Origin: Crocinitomicaceae bacterium
GTDB lineage: Bacteria; Bacteroidota; Bacteroidia; Flavobacteriales_D; Crocinitomicaceae
Assembly: GCA_021738405.1 (NCBI GenBank)
Contig: JAIPCC010000002.1
Location: 1-64,000, forward strand
Direction of reading: 5' to 3'
Length of the DNA stretch: 64,000 nucleotides
The notes under the pieces: generated by a model
What the model saw: only the letters and a program-made list of their open reading frames with translations
Databases searched by the model: none
Told to the model about the DNA's origin: nothing
Program-made: the position numbers and the translations under genes
In this document: positions 51,663 through 61,246 of the stretch, in pieces
Numbering within the stretch: position 1 is the first letter of the stretch
How the letters are laid out: the number at the start of each line of letters is the position of its first letter

Positions 51663-52646
51663 TCAAAGATGTGGTTTTTCTTTGGCTAAATGAATAATTG
51701 CATCGCCTTTATAAACAACGGGGGCTTCGTTGATGCAAATGACGTAACCGGTTTGACTCGCTTTGATTTGCTTTTCGTATTTACCATAAGGGTCGGTAAC
51801 GAGGGCGAGTACTTCCCCTTTTTGAACGTTGGTTCCGTTGGGTACAAAACATTGGAACATGCCACTCGAAGGAGCGCGCATCCATTTGTTTTCACCGATA
51901 AAAATGGGCTGACGGTCTTTGGAAATATCAATTTTGTAATTGCGCATGCCTAAATGGCTGATCACGCGCTTGAGGCCATTCAAGCCCTCCTCTACTACAT
52001 TTTCTTCGATGTTTTTAGACTTCCCACCTTCAAAGAGCAAGAGCTTTTTTTGGCGCTTGACCATGCTCTCTCTAAGCGTTTTGGAAATCAGGCTGGAATG
52101 TAAAATAAAGGGCGGATTGAACACCTTAGCGAGTTCAACGCTTTCTTGATCTGAGAACACGCAGCGGATTTGCGGAAAATTATTGCGCTGCGCAGCACCT
52201 GTATGAAAGTCGATGATGTAGTCGCAGTGTGGTGCAATTTCTTTGATGAAATGATACGCAAACTGTGCAGCCAGTGAACCGTTGTGCGCGCCGGGGAAAC
52301 TCCGATTGAGGTCGCGGCCATCTGGCAACTCGCGCTTGAGGTTGAGAAAGCCAAAAATATTGAAAATGGGCAGGCAAATAATGGTGCCCTTCGTGGGTTT
52401 GTTGAGTTTTTTGCGCAAGAAGCGGCGCACAATTTCAATGCCATTGAGTTCGTCGCCATGTAGGCCCGCCATGACCAAAACCGTGGGGCCGTCTTCTCTG
52501 GCGCGCTCTACCAGCACGGGAACTTGTATTGGGGTACGGGTGTGCAAGTGCGCCACCTCTAAATTGAGCTGAACGGCCTTACCTGGCAAAATTTCTTGCC
52601 CAAGTATGACCATTTTGCGGTGTTGGATCTTTCTAGCGCTTGACAT
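51663..52646 (-). CDS. succinylglutamate desuccinylase/aspartoacylase-family protein
   Basis: A 327-residue protein of the AstE/AspA family, related to M14 carboxypeptidases. The zinc motif is [16 protein letters not shown] (HxxE), substrate contacts are in [10 protein letters not shown], and the second zinc His is in [15 protein letters not shown]. The C-terminal about 90 residues form a barrel-sandwich-like region ([20 protein letters not shown]). It hydrolyses N-acyl amino acids or isopeptide-type bonds. It overlaps rimK by 14 bases, which suggests it acts on the product of RimK. The start at 52646 is an ATG. Confidence 0.87.
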   Translation of the reverse strand: MSSARKIQHRKMVILGQEILPGKAVQLNLEVAHLHTRTPIQVPVLVERAREDGPTVLVMAGLHGDELNGIEIVRRFLRKKLNKPTKGTIICLPIFNIFGFLNLKRELPDGRDLNRSFPGAHNGSLAAQFAYHFIKEIAPHCDYIIDFHTGAAQRNNFPQIRCVFSDQESVELAKVFNPPFILHSSLISKTLRESMVKRQKKLLLFEGGKSKNIEENVVEEGLNGLKRVISHLGMRNYKIDISKDRQPIFIGENKWMRAPSSGMFQCFVPNGTNVQKGEVLALVTDPYGKYEKQIKASQTGYVICINEAPVVYKGDAIIHLAKEKPHL

Positions 52647-53511
52647 TTTTCTCGATGTAGGCAATAATTTTGCCTGCGATATCTGTTTGGGTTGTTTTTT
52701 CGATGCCTTCTAGCCCCGGAGATGAGTTGACCTCCAAAACCAGCGGGCCGCGCTCAGATTGCAGTAAATCGACGCCCGCAACGCCTAAGCCCAAGGCTTT
52801 GGCAGCTAAAATGGCTGTGTATTTTTCTTCGGTAGTGAGTTCAATGACTTCAGAGCTGCCACCACGGTGCAAATTCGAACGGAATTCTCCAGGAAGACCC
52901 TGGCGCTTCATGGCTCCTACTACCTCGCCATCTACAACAAAAGCGCGGATGTCTGCACCCTTTGCCTCGCGGATGAACTCCTGAACAATTACCCTTGCTT
53001 TGAGGCCGTTGAAGGCCTCCAGTACGGATTGCGCCGCATTGAGGTTTTCTGCCAACACAACGCCCAAACCTTGGGTTCCTTCTAGTAACTTGAGCACTAC
53101 CGGTGCACCACCTGCACTTTTTACGACATGCTTGACATCTTTAGAGTAATTGGTAAAAACAGTTTTTGGCAAGCCGATTCCTTCTTTAGACAGCACTTGC
53201 AAGCAACGGAGTTTGTCTCGGGAGTGAATGATTCCTCTAGAACCCACCGCCGTAAACACGTTCATCATTTCAAACTGACGCACCACTGCCGTACCATAAA
53301 ATGTAACCGATGCGCCAATGCGTGGAATGACGGCATCAAAACCTTTGAGGTACTGGTTGTGGTAAAAAAGCGCTGGGCCTGTTTGTTCGATTTCGATGTT
53401 GCACTTGAGGTGGTCAATGACATGGGCGTCATGGCCTGCAGCTTCTGCAGCTTCTACAAGCCTGCGGGTGGAATACAAATGAGAGTTGCGGGAGAGAATG
53501 GCGATTTTCAT
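52633..53511 (-). CDS. rimK: RimK-family ATP-grasp amino acid ligase
   Basis: A 292-residue ATP-grasp ligase of the RimK family. Visible motifs: the N-terminal domain with [21 protein letters not shown] binding around [36 protein letters not shown], and the metal site [17 protein letters not shown]. RimK adds glutamate residues to the C-terminus of ribosomal protein S6 or makes poly-alpha-glutamate in known cases. The target here is unknown. It overlaps the retropepsin-like gene by four bases and the AstE-like gene by 14, a tightly coupled set. Confidence 0.95.
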   Translation of the reverse strand: MKIAILSRNSHLYSTRRLVEAAEAAGHDAHVIDHLKCNIEIEQTGPALFYHNQYLKGFDAVIPRIGASVTFYGTAVVRQFEMMNVFTAVGSRGIIHSRDKLRCLQVLSKEGIGLPKTVFTNYSKDVKHVVKSAGGAPVVLKLLEGTQGLGVVLAENLNAAQSVLEAFNGLKARVIVQEFIREAKGADIRAFVVDGEVVGAMKRQGLPGEFRSNLHRGGSSEVIELTTEEKYTAILAAKALGLGVAGVDLLQSERGPLVLEVNSSPGLEGIEKTTQTDIAGKIIAYIEKNVKR

Positions 53512-53945
53512 GAAAGATGTGGGATGGATGCGTGTATATATTTTTTGCTGGTGTCTACGACAAAGCGTTTGTTGAGTACTTTTCTGCCCAATAAGATGGG
53601 ATAGCGCATCCCTTGGCGCATCGTGAGGGAAAATTCGGTTTTAAATTTTTCTCCGGCAATTTCTATGGTACCGAAAACAAAAAATCGTTCCTGAACCTGC
53701 CCCGTGCTGCTCTTTACTTTTTTGGTTCTGAATTTTGTAAAGGTCATCTTTTTACCTGTAAAAGCAGCGTGTTTGTCGTCTAGAAAAACAACCTTCAGCA
53801 ACTTACCTTCTTGCTGGCAATAACTTACGTGTATACTAGAAGTATAGGCGCCTGAATCTACCTTAGCCTTGACTTCTGCCAAGCCAAAATCAGGGAGCCA
53901 AGCCAGTTCGCGACGGCCAATTAAAATTTTATCGGGAGGCAACAT
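53508..53945 (-). CDS. rimB: RimB-like retropepsin-fold protease (COG4067)
   Basis: A 145-residue protein of the COG4067/RimB family, often annotated as ATP-dependent zinc protease but with a retropepsin-like fold. The aspartic-protease-type motif is [15 protein letters not shown], followed by [20 protein letters not shown] and [19 protein letters not shown]. RimB in Pseudomonas is encoded with RimK and trims or regulates glutamylation. Here it is the first gene of the rimB-rimK-AstE-M14-SRPBCC operon. Confidence 0.88.
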   Translation of the reverse strand: MLPPDKILIGRRELAWLPDFGLAEVKAKVDSGAYTSSIHVSYCQQEGKLLKVVFLDDKHAAFTGKKMTFTKFRTKKVKSSTGQVQERFFVFGTIEIAGEKFKTEFSLTMRQGMRYPILLGRKVLNKRFVVDTSKKYIHASIPHLS

Positions 53946-54025
53946 AAAACAAATGTAAGCGAAACTTCTAAGACATGAAAATGCGTGAAATGCAAATAAA
54001 CCGCAAGATTGGTCGTTAAGGATTG

Positions 54026-54033
54026 TAACTTTG
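54026..54033 (+). promoter_or_regulatory. -7 promoter element of the TonB-dependent receptor gene (near-leaderless)
   Basis: TAACTTTG, then five bases, then the ATG at 54039. A TTG stands at 54009-54011, but the spacing is only 14 bases. Confidence 0.5.
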
Positions 54034-54038
54034 TAACA

Positions 54039-56690
54039 ATGAAGCAGCTATTACTTCTTTTTCTCGTGACCACGCCGTTGCTGTTTTGGGCGCAGGAAAT
54101 CACGGTATTCGGGCATTGTTACCTCAAAGGGAAGAAACCAGCGGCAGGAGCAACAATCCAACTGAAGGTCATAGACAACCGCTCAGTTCAAGTACCATCC
54201 ACCACCACAAGCGATAAAAATGGCTATTACGCGTTCGGTAATTTAAGTGCCGGAAACCTCATCGAAATTCAATATGAATTGAACGGCGTGCTGCTCTCTT
54301 TGAATATGCTCCTGACCAACACCAATGCAAAACAAGAGCTCCCCGATCAGAACTTTAGCATCCAAGATAATAGAGGCGTAGTGGTGCGCCAAGAAGGGCA
54401 AAACCCTTTTGAAATTGAGAAGTTGCCCCAATTGAACCTGAAGGGTATTGTCGGACTCGAAAAAACCCTCACCCTCACCACCGCTGCTACTTCAAATAAC
54501 GAACTCACCTCCAACTACAACGTGAGGGGCGGAAATTACGACGAAAACCTCGTTTATGTCAATGGTTTTCAAGTGTACAGACCTTTTCTGACCCGCAGCG
54601 GGCAGCAAGAAGGCATGAGTTTTATTCATTCCTCTTTGGTAGAGGACGTTCGTTTCAGTGCGGGCGGTTTTGCTGCAAATTATGGCGACCGGCTCAGTTC
54701 GGTCTTAGACATCACTTACAAAACCCCTGACGCGTTTCATGCATCGGCAATGGCTTCCTTACTCGGCATCGAGGCACATGTGGAAGAAGCCGTGAGCCAA
54801 CGCTTTAACTTTCTAGTGGGCGCGCGCTACCGTTCCAATGGCTATTTGCTCAATACGCTCCCAACCAAAGGTGCCTACAATCCTGTATTTGCCGATGCGC
54901 AAATCCTGACCAACTACCAACTCAACGAATTCTGGACCTGGAGTTTCCTAGGGCATTTCTCTACCAACGCCTACCGCTTTGCGCCGCAAACGGCACAATC
55001 CGACTTCGGTACAGCCAATGAGGCCTACCGGCTCATGATCTATTTCGAAGGGCAAGAAAACTCGAATTTCCAGACCCTCATGGGAGGCACCTCGCTCAAA
55101 TATGCCAAAGACAAGACCAAATTAGATTTTTATCTCTCCGCCTTTCAATCCGATGAACGCGAGTATTTTGACATCCTTGGACAGTATTACATCAATGAAC
55201 TCGAGACTGATCCGTCCAAAGAAGAATTTGGCGACTCCATTGCTACACTAGGCGTAGGTGGTTTTCTCAATCACGGCCGCAACCGCCTACAAGCTCAAAT
55301 TTTCAATGCTTACCACAACGGTAGTTATTTACTTTTTGACAATTACACAGATCAAAACAAAACCAAAAAGCGCTACTCCGAACTATCTTGGGGCCTTAAC
55401 GTGCAGGCCGATCATTTTGTGGATCAACTTAGCGAATGGCGCCTCATCGACTCCTCGGGCTACAGCTTACCGCAAACCCAACCCGATTCTATTGTACTAT
55501 TTGAAACCATCAAAGGCAATTTAAGCCTCAATGGCTACCGCGGAACGGGGTATTTCCAGTGGTCTAATTCTTGGGTAAAAGTGAGTCACAACAAGATTGT
55601 AGCGGTTAAAATGCCCTATAAAAACCAAAATGGCGAAAAAACGAGCGTCTTAGATACCCTAGACATCTCTACCAAGAAGTTTAACTTCCAGTTTGGTTTG
55701 CGAGGCGGCTACACGAGCATCAATAAAGAACCTTACTTCACTCCTCGCTTCAGCTTCTCCTATGCCCCTGCCGCCTACATGTGGCAAAATGGCCAAGCGG
55801 TCCGACGCGGTTTGGTTTTCAAATTCTCTTCTGGCTTGTACTACCAACCGCCATTTTACCGTGAATTCCGGACTTTTGATGGCCAATTGGCACTCGGTGT
55901 GCAGGCACAAAAATCGTTACATGTAGTGGCGGGCTCCGAATTTTTATTTCAGATGTGGGGCCGGCAGACCCCTTTCAAGCTCAATACCGAAATTTATTAC
56001 AAATACCTCTGGGACCTCAACCCTTATGAAATCGAAAACGTGCGCACGCGCTATTATGCCAACAACAACGCGGTCGGCTATGCCTATGGCCTCGATATCA
56101 ATGTGCACGGTGAGTTTGTAGAAGGGATTCAATCTTTTTTCAAGCTAGGGCTGCTCTCCACCAAAGAAGATATCATTGGTGATCAATACACCAATTATTT
56201 CAATGCCGCTGGCGAGCGCATCATTTTTGGTTACAGCGAAGACCAAGTGGTGGTAGATTCTGCCGTAATTTTGCCGGGCTATATTCCACGCCCCACAGAC
56301 CAATGGCTCACTTTTGGCGCTTTGGTTCAAGATCAAATGCCAGGTTACGAAGCCTTCAAGGTGCAGATGGGCTTGCAATACGGCTCCCGATTACCTTACG
56401 GCCCACCCGATTTGACGCGCTACAAAGATACCTTGCGCATGCGCTCTTACTTTAGGGTAGACCTCGGGTTGTCTTACGATTTATTGCACGGCAAAACAGA
56501 AGCCCAGCCGGGTAAAAAAGGATGGCAGCAACTTGACCAAGCCTTGATATCCTTAGAGATTTTCAATATTTTGGGCGTCAATAACGTGCTTTCAAAGCAA
56601 TGGATACAAGACGTACAAGGGAAATTCTTTTCCGTGCCAAACTACCTTACACAGCGTTTATTCAATCTGAAATTTAGCGTGGCCTTTTAG
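54039..56690 (+). CDS. TonB-dependent receptor with carboxypeptidase-regulatory-like domain
   Basis: An 883-residue outer-membrane receptor. Signal peptide MKQLLLLFLVTTPLLFWAQ, then a CarboxypepD_reg-like domain (about residues 20-100: ITVFGHCYLKGKKPAAGATI, then DKNGYYAFGNLSAGN). The plug domain (about 140-230) has SNYNVRGGNYDENLVYVNGF and VRFSAGGFAANYGDRLSSVL. A 22-strand-type barrel ends with FNLKFSVAF. It takes up a large substrate, often siderophores or oligosaccharides, using TonB energy. No SusD partner is present, so it is not a standard SusCD pair. Confidence 0.9.
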   Translation: MKQLLLLFLVTTPLLFWAQEITVFGHCYLKGKKPAAGATIQLKVIDNRSVQVPSTTTSDKNGYYAFGNLSAGNLIEIQYELNGVLLSLNMLLTNTNAKQELPDQNFSIQDNRGVVVRQEGQNPFEIEKLPQLNLKGIVGLEKTLTLTTAATSNNELTSNYNVRGGNYDENLVYVNGFQVYRPFLTRSGQQEGMSFIHSSLVEDVRFSAGGFAANYGDRLSSVLDITYKTPDAFHASAMASLLGIEAHVEEAVSQRFNFLVGARYRSNGYLLNTLPTKGAYNPVFADAQILTNYQLNEFWTWSFLGHFSTNAYRFAPQTAQSDFGTANEAYRLMIYFEGQENSNFQTLMGGTSLKYAKDKTKLDFYLSAFQSDEREYFDILGQYYINELETDPSKEEFGDSIATLGVGGFLNHGRNRLQAQIFNAYHNGSYLLFDNYTDQNKTKKRYSELSWGLNVQADHFVDQLSEWRLIDSSGYSLPQTQPDSIVLFETIKGNLSLNGYRGTGYFQWSNSWVKVSHNKIVAVKMPYKNQNGEKTSVLDTLDISTKKFNFQFGLRGGYTSINKEPYFTPRFSFSYAPAAYMWQNGQAVRRGLVFKFSSGLYYQPPFYREFRTFDGQLALGVQAQKSLHVVAGSEFLFQMWGRQTPFKLNTEIYYKYLWDLNPYEIENVRTRYYANNNAVGYAYGLDINVHGEFVEGIQSFFKLGLLSTKEDIIGDQYTNYFNAAGERIIFGYSEDQVVVDSAVILPGYIPRPTDQWLTFGALVQDQMPGYEAFKVQMGLQYGSRLPYGPPDLTRYKDTLRMRSYFRVDLGLSYDLLHGKTEAQPGKKGWQQLDQALISLEIFNILGVNNVLSKQWIQDVQGKFFSVPNYLTQRLFNLKFSVAF

Positions 56691-56711
56691 AGAGGCAGAA
56701 GGAGCAGTTGC

Positions 56712-57389
56712 TTAGTTGAGACTCGGCGCAAACAAGAAACGATTCGGAGAAACCAAACCTGTTTTCACGGCATACATGACGATTCCGGCCGTATTTTTCA
56801 CACCAAGTTTGGCCATGATGTTTTTGCGGTGCGTATTGACGGTATGCTTGCTCAAAAACAATAATTCGGCAATTTGTTCGTTGGTTTGGCCCTCTGCTAT
56901 AAGCGTGATGATCTCGTTTTCTCGTTCCGAAAGCACCACAGGACCACAATTGAATTCATCGGTATTGAGTCCAGAGAGGTCGATGTTTGCCTTTTGAATG
57001 GTTTCGAGGATTTGACCACAGAAAAACTGTTTGCCCTGCGCGGTTTCTTTGACTGCATCGATGATTTCAGCGAGTTCGCAGTCTTTTTTGACGTAACTCG
57101 TGACCCCTGATTTGAGGGCGTCAATCAAAATGGGGGCGTGCTGGGCTTCGGTAATCGCTACAAAACGGAGGTCTTTGTATTTGGCTAGCGCCTTTGGAAC
57201 GATGTCGATGCTGAAGCCGTGTGAAGTGAAGTCGATGAGTACGACGTCGGCGCCAAAGGTTTTGAGCTGAGCCATGAGCTCGTCTTGGTTTTTGGCTTCG
57301 CCTGCAATACGGATACCCGTTTGGGCAGTTAAGATGGTTCTTAAACCCAAAAGAATCAGCTCATTGCTATCGGCGAGAATGACTTGCAT
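56712..57389 (-). CDS. LuxR/NarL-family response regulator
   Basis: A 225-residue response regulator. The receiver domain (residues 1-120) has a phosphoacceptor Asp in VVLIDFTSHG (about residue 53), a Thr in FVAITEAQ and Lys in SYVKKDCEL. Only one acidic residue (ADSNEL) stands where two are usual. The C-terminal helix-turn-helix is VLSERENEIITLIAEGQTNE, then KHTVNTHRKNIMAKLGV. No histidine kinase is adjacent, so it is an orphan in this window. The start at 57389 matches receiver N-termini. Confidence 0.92.
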   Translation of the reverse strand: MQVILADSNELILLGLRTILTAQTGIRIAGEAKNQDELMAQLKTFGADVVLIDFTSHGFSIDIVPKALAKYKDLRFVAITEAQHAPILIDALKSGVTSYVKKDCELAEIIDAVKETAQGKQFFCGQILETIQKANIDLSGLNTDEFNCGPVVLSERENEIITLIAEGQTNEQIAELLFLSKHTVNTHRKNIMAKLGVKNTAGIVMYAVKTGLVSPNRFLFAPSLN

Positions 57390-57472
57390 CTTATTTAGAA
57401 TTGTTCTAGACAAATTTACGCGCAAAATTTATTTTATCGGCCATGCAAACCATTTTTTTTCGAATAAGCCCC

Positions 57473-57480
57473 TAACTTTG
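57473..57480 (+). promoter_or_regulatory. -7 promoter element of the Sua5 gene (near-leaderless)
   Basis: TAACTTTG, four bases (CTGC), then the ATG at 57485. No -33 TTG is visible. Confidence 0.5.
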
Positions 57481-57484
57481 CTGC

Positions 57485-58435
57485 ATGCATACAGCGCTCG
57501 GTACAGATCTTTTCAAAGCACTCACTTTAATTGAAAGTGGCCAGACTGTGGCGGTGCCAACTGAAACTGTCTATGGTTTAGCTGCCGACGCCAACAACGA
57601 AGACGCCGTGCTCTCCATTTTTGCAGCCAAAGGGCGCCCGACGTCCAACCCACTGATCTTGCACTTTGCTGCGCTCGAAACCGCCCTCCCCTACACCACT
57701 TCTTTTCCAAGCATTTTTGCAGCACTCTACACTGCATTTTGCCCTGGGCCACTCACTTTTATTGTGCCCAAAAGCAGTTTGGTCAGCGGCCTGATTACCG
57801 GCGGGCAAGAAACCGTAGCCCTGCGCTTTCCGAAGCATCCGCTGCTCGGGCAATTGCTCCAAACCTTAGGGCGTCCGCTTGCGGCACCTAGCGCAAACTT
57901 ATATGGACAGCTCAGTCCTACCTCGGCAGAACACGTCTATTCGCAATTGAACGGCCGCATTCCGTATATCTTAGATGGTGGTACGTGCAACGAAGGTCTC
58001 GAATCTACAATCATTGGCCTAGAGAACGAGCAAGTGGTTGTGTACCGCTACGGCAGCATTACGCCAGAAGCGCTCGCTACTGTTTTGGGCTACCTCCCGG
58101 AGGCCAAAGTGCACGCGGAAGGCGCTGTGCTCACCAGCGGAATGGTCAAGCACCATTATGCGACCCAAACGCCGCTCTATCTCGGCACAAAACCTGCGCA
58201 AGAAGAAGCGCTGGCCCTTCAGATCTCCATTCAAGCAGATCCAAAGATTGGCGGCCCACAACTTTCGCTGAGCACAGATGGCTCCATGATTGAAGCAGCG
58301 CGCAACCTTTATGCGACACTACACCAAGCCGATGCACTTGGTCTTGAGAAAATTTATGTAGCGGCGTTCCCCAATGAAGGCTTGGGCCGTGCCATGAACG
58401 ACCGCTTGGCAAGAGCCGCCGCGAAGTTTGCTTAG
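57485..58435 (+). CDS. L-threonylcarbamoyladenylate synthase (Sua5/YrdC)
   Basis: A 316-residue Sua5-type enzyme that makes threonylcarbamoyl-AMP for the t6A37 modification of ANN-decoding tRNAs. The YrdC domain (1-190) carries TVAVPTETVYGLAADANNED, AAKGRPTSNPLILH, and ALRFPKHPLLGQLLQ with the nucleotide pocket PSANLYGQLSPTSAEHV. The C-terminal Sua5 domain begins after SGMVKHHYATQTPLYL (about 218) and is the linked regulatory part. Full length. A -7 box lies four bases before the ATG. Confidence 0.95.
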   Translation: MHTALGTDLFKALTLIESGQTVAVPTETVYGLAADANNEDAVLSIFAAKGRPTSNPLILHFAALETALPYTTSFPSIFAALYTAFCPGPLTFIVPKSSLVSGLITGGQETVALRFPKHPLLGQLLQTLGRPLAAPSANLYGQLSPTSAEHVYSQLNGRIPYILDGGTCNEGLESTIIGLENEQVVVYRYGSITPEALATVLGYLPEAKVHAEGAVLTSGMVKHHYATQTPLYLGTKPAQEEALALQISIQADPKIGGPQLSLSTDGSMIEAARNLYATLHQADALGLEKIYVAAFPNEGLGRAMNDRLARAAAKFA

Positions 58436-58441
58436 GTGCAC

Positions 58442-58470
58442 AAAAAAAAGGCCCCAAATTGGAGCCTTTT
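58442..58470. terminator. bidirectional intrinsic terminator (Sua5 and L31)
   Basis: Stem AAAAGGC-CC / GG-GCCTTTT with a five-base loop between the convergent Sua5 and L31 genes; T runs occur on both strands. Confidence 0.85.
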
Positions 58471-58496
58471 AAATATGTTTAGTTGAGCGAACTCAA

Positions 58497-58751
58497 TTAT
58501 TTCATGTGACGACCGTAACGGTTTTTGAATTTGTCGATACGACCTGCGGTATCTACGAACTGTGCAATACCAGTAAAGAAAGGGTGAGACTTGTGAGAGA
58601 TATCTAACTTTACGAGTGGGTATTCGTTGCCGTCTTCCCAAGAGATGGTTTCTTTGGTTTCTGCGCAAGAAGGACAAATAAACGCGTACTCGTTAGACAT
58701 GTCTTTAAATACGACTAAACGGTAATCTGATGGGTGGATATCTTTTTTCAT
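58497..58751 (-). CDS. rpmE2: 50S ribosomal protein L31 type B
   Basis: An 84-residue L31 with the type B pattern: MKKDIHPSDYRLVVFKDMSN, then TKETISWEDGNEYPLVKLDI, SHPFFTG and a C-terminus GRIDKFKNRYGRHMK. It has one CPSC pair; the second zinc pair of type A L31 is absent. A textbook promoter precedes it. Confidence 0.96.
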   Translation of the reverse strand: MKKDIHPSDYRLVVFKDMSNEYAFICPSCAETKETISWEDGNEYPLVKLDISHKSHPFFTGIAQFVDTAGRIDKFKNRYGRHMK

Positions 58752-58777
58752 GAGTTGTACTTTTCGAAAATGGAATG

Positions 58778-58807
58778 CAAAGATAGCTATTTCTTCTTGA
58801 AAAACAA
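58778..58807 (-). promoter_or_regulatory. promoter of the L31 gene
   Basis: On the minus strand TTG (58807-58805), 19 bases, TATCTTTG (58785-58778). The start codon is 26 bases downstream. Confidence 0.8.
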
Positions 58808-58863
58808 GAAAATCAGCCCCGAAACGAAAAAAATGTAATTTCGTAACGAATTTACTGCTTTTT

Positions 58864-60084
58864 ATGCGCCCTGCGTCAGATCCTGCTATGTCTTACCTTG
58901 AACTCAAGGACAACCGTTTGCACTCTATTTTAGAGCTCACAAACGCTATCAACGCAAATATGGCCGTAGAGCAACTCTACCGCATCTTCACTTTCATCCT
59001 CAAAGAACAACTGCATTTTAGCCGCTTTGCCCTCCTGCACCAACAAGAAGACTGGACACTCGCGGCCAAAAGTGGCTACAAGCGCAAAATTGGCGCAGCA
59101 GAACTGGCCCTAGAGCTGGCGAGATTTAAGGAAATTACGCTCGTGGAGTCGTCCAATAGCGCTTTGCTGGAAGATTTTCAGGCGGTGATCCCCATTTACC
59201 ACCAAGAACGCCCGCTGGCTTATTTGCTTTTGGCCACGCCAACTAAAACAGAAGTGCTCGAACCCGCACACTTTTCTTTTGCCCAAACGCTGACGAACAT
59301 CTTAACGGTGGCCCTCGAAAACCGCAAGTTGAGCGCGCAAAATGAAATCAAAGAACAGATTTCTAAAGAACTTGAATTGGCCTCCGAGATGCAAAAATTG
59401 CTCTTCCCGCAAGAGTTGCCCTCCAACAAAAAGATGGATATCTCGGGTCGTTATATTCCGCGCCATGCCGTCGGTGGCGACTTCTATGACTTTATTCCGC
59501 TCGGCGACGAAGAATACATCATTTGTATTGGCGATGTAAGTGGCAAAGGCATTACCGCTGCACTGCTCATGGCCAATTTTCAAGCGACCATCCGAACGCT
59601 CTTCAAATACCAACGTTTCGAATTGACCTTTTTAATGGAGGAACTCAATAAACTCGTCATGAAAAATGCCAAAGGCGAGAAATTCATTACGTTTTTTATC
59701 GCGCATTACAACGCCTATACGCGGCAACTCCAATATGTGAATGCGGGCCACAACCAACCGTTCATTTTGAGTGGCAAAAACACAACCCTCCTGACCGAAG
59801 GATGCATTGGTTTGGGCATGCTAGACGAGCTGCCGTTTGTGCACGTTGGCAAAATGCAAATGCAAGCGAAGTCAACAATGGTGCTGTTTACGGATGGTGT
59901 AGTCGAACTCGAGAATGAAAAAGGAACGCAGTTTGGTGTAGAGCAGCTCATCAAGCAAGTCAGGTCTTTCTCTGCGCTCAAAATGGAAGACATGAACGAC
60001 ATCATTTTCTCCAAATTAGAAGACTGGAAAGGCAGCCTGCCCTACGTAGACGACACCGCGATTTTCAGTTGTAAATTCTTTTAA
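58864..60084 (+). CDS. GAF / PP2C (SpoIIE-type) serine phosphatase
   Basis: A 406-residue signalling protein. Residues about 15-170 form a GAF-like sensory domain (NMAVEQLYRIFTFILKEQLH, then VIPIYHQERPLAYLLLA). A short helix (around ELELASEMQKLLFPQELP) leads to a PP2C/SpoIIE-type phosphatase domain (about 200-405). Metal-site motifs are VGGDFYDFI, CIGDVSGKGITAALLMA, TDGVVELEN and the final DDTAIFSCKF. Such RsbU-like phosphatases dephosphorylate anti-anti-sigma factors, none of which is near. It overlaps the convergent PorV-like gene by four bases. Confidence 0.92.
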   Translation: MRPASDPAMSYLELKDNRLHSILELTNAINANMAVEQLYRIFTFILKEQLHFSRFALLHQQEDWTLAAKSGYKRKIGAAELALELARFKEITLVESSNSALLEDFQAVIPIYHQERPLAYLLLATPTKTEVLEPAHFSFAQTLTNILTVALENRKLSAQNEIKEQISKELELASEMQKLLFPQELPSNKKMDISGRYIPRHAVGGDFYDFIPLGDEEYIICIGDVSGKGITAALLMANFQATIRTLFKYQRFELTFLMEELNKLVMKNAKGEKFITFFIAHYNAYTRQLQYVNAGHNQPFILSGKNTTLLTEGCIGLGMLDELPFVHVGKMQMQAKSTMVLFTDGVVELENEKGTQFGVEQLIKQVRSFSALKMEDMNDIIFSKLEDWKGSLPYVDDTAIFSCKFF

Positions 60085-61181
60085 TTTGCGCCCAATGACT
60101 GCTGCCCACCAAAGGCCCATTTGAGCGAGAACAAATGTGTGAAATAACCTTCTCCTCCGAGACCTAAGCGCGTAAAAGCATAATCTATGGTCCAATTTTG
60201 AAGCACTACCCCGGCACCTAAGTGTGGCTGTAAGCCAAGTTTTTTGTTTTGATCGAAATCTAAGAAATATTGAAACTGAGACACGCCTGTTCGCAGGATG
60301 AGTTTGCGATCGTAATTGAGGTAGAGACCCGCTTTGGGATCTAGCGAAAACACATTACCGGCTAAGAGCGTGTTGCGCGGACCATCTGTGGTGATTTCCG
60401 CATTCAATTGCCCACCGAGTTCATATTTTTCATTTTTGAGTGGCAACTTACCGGCGACACCCAAAACAATGCGAGGAAGCATTTGCTCGATGCCATTCTG
60501 CGGAAGCGCGTTGTTGGTTTCTAAAAGCGTAGCCTGCATTTCGGGGCTAAGGTTGTAGGTCCAGGCGCTGAAGGTACTCGTGGCATCGCGCAAGCTCAAG
60601 CCCGCCGACCAATATTTACTAGGCCTATATTGCAGACCTGCATCAAAACCAAAACCATAAGCTTTTGCAAAATTCCCAATGTGGCGATACAGCACTTTTG
60701 CACTGACACCTACACTCAGGTGTTCTATTCGGGTGCGCTTACCAATAGAGCCAATAAGCGCATAATCGGCGCTGTTAAAAGTCTGTAATTGGCTGTAGTC
60801 GATGTTGCCCTGATTGTCTATTAATTGGGTGGTGTTGTAGATGTTGTCTACGCCAAGTCTGACCACATTCAACGCCAAAACGGTTTCGGGATTGTAGCGA
60901 TGAGCAACTCCTAAATGATCAAAAGCCGCGAGCCCACCAAAATAGGAGGCGTGCATGAGTCCGATTTCGGTGGCTTGTTCTTGGTATACCAGACCTGCAG
61001 GATTCCAGTAACCTGCCTGCATACCTGCAACGTCAGCAACTACAGCTGAACCCATGCCCAGCGCGGCGGCACCAACGCCCATGTTGAGGAATTCATTGGC
61101 GTATTTCGGATTGAAATCTTGGGCGAAGACCTGAGAGAGGCCACACAACCCGATAAACAAAGTGCTTTTGATTGAAAACAT
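60081..61181 (-). CDS. PorV/PorQ-family outer-membrane protein
   Basis: A 366-residue outer-membrane beta-barrel of the FadL-like PorV/PorQ family. The signal peptide is MFSIKSTLFIGLCGLSQVFAQ. The family block is NEFLNMGVGAAALGMGSAVV, then ADVAGMQAGYWNPAGLVY, followed by many amphipathic strands ending HLFSLKWAFGG. PorV and PorQ shuttle or anchor type IX secretion cargo. I cannot say which member this is, and it may be a PorV-like paralogue. It is divergent from pssA with 65 bases between starts. Confidence 0.85.
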   Translation of the reverse strand: MFSIKSTLFIGLCGLSQVFAQDFNPKYANEFLNMGVGAAALGMGSAVVADVAGMQAGYWNPAGLVYQEQATEIGLMHASYFGGLAAFDHLGVAHRYNPETVLALNVVRLGVDNIYNTTQLIDNQGNIDYSQLQTFNSADYALIGSIGKRTRIEHLSVGVSAKVLYRHIGNFAKAYGFGFDAGLQYRPSKYWSAGLSLRDATSTFSAWTYNLSPEMQATLLETNNALPQNGIEQMLPRIVLGVAGKLPLKNEKYELGGQLNAEITTDGPRNTLLAGNVFSLDPKAGLYLNYDRKLILRTGVSQFQYFLDFDQNKKLGLQPHLGAGVVLQNWTIDYAFTRLGLGGEGYFTHLFSLKWAFGGQQSLGAN

Positions 61182-61246
61182 GGTACAAAAACTCAAAATT
61201 GCACAAAAAATTGTGTTTAATCGGTACTTTTACAAAAAACACGCTC

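Noticed and set aside
54039-56690. TonB-dependent receptor as half of a SusC/SusD glycan-uptake pair
   Set aside because: No SusD-like gene follows; the next gene is a convergent response regulator.
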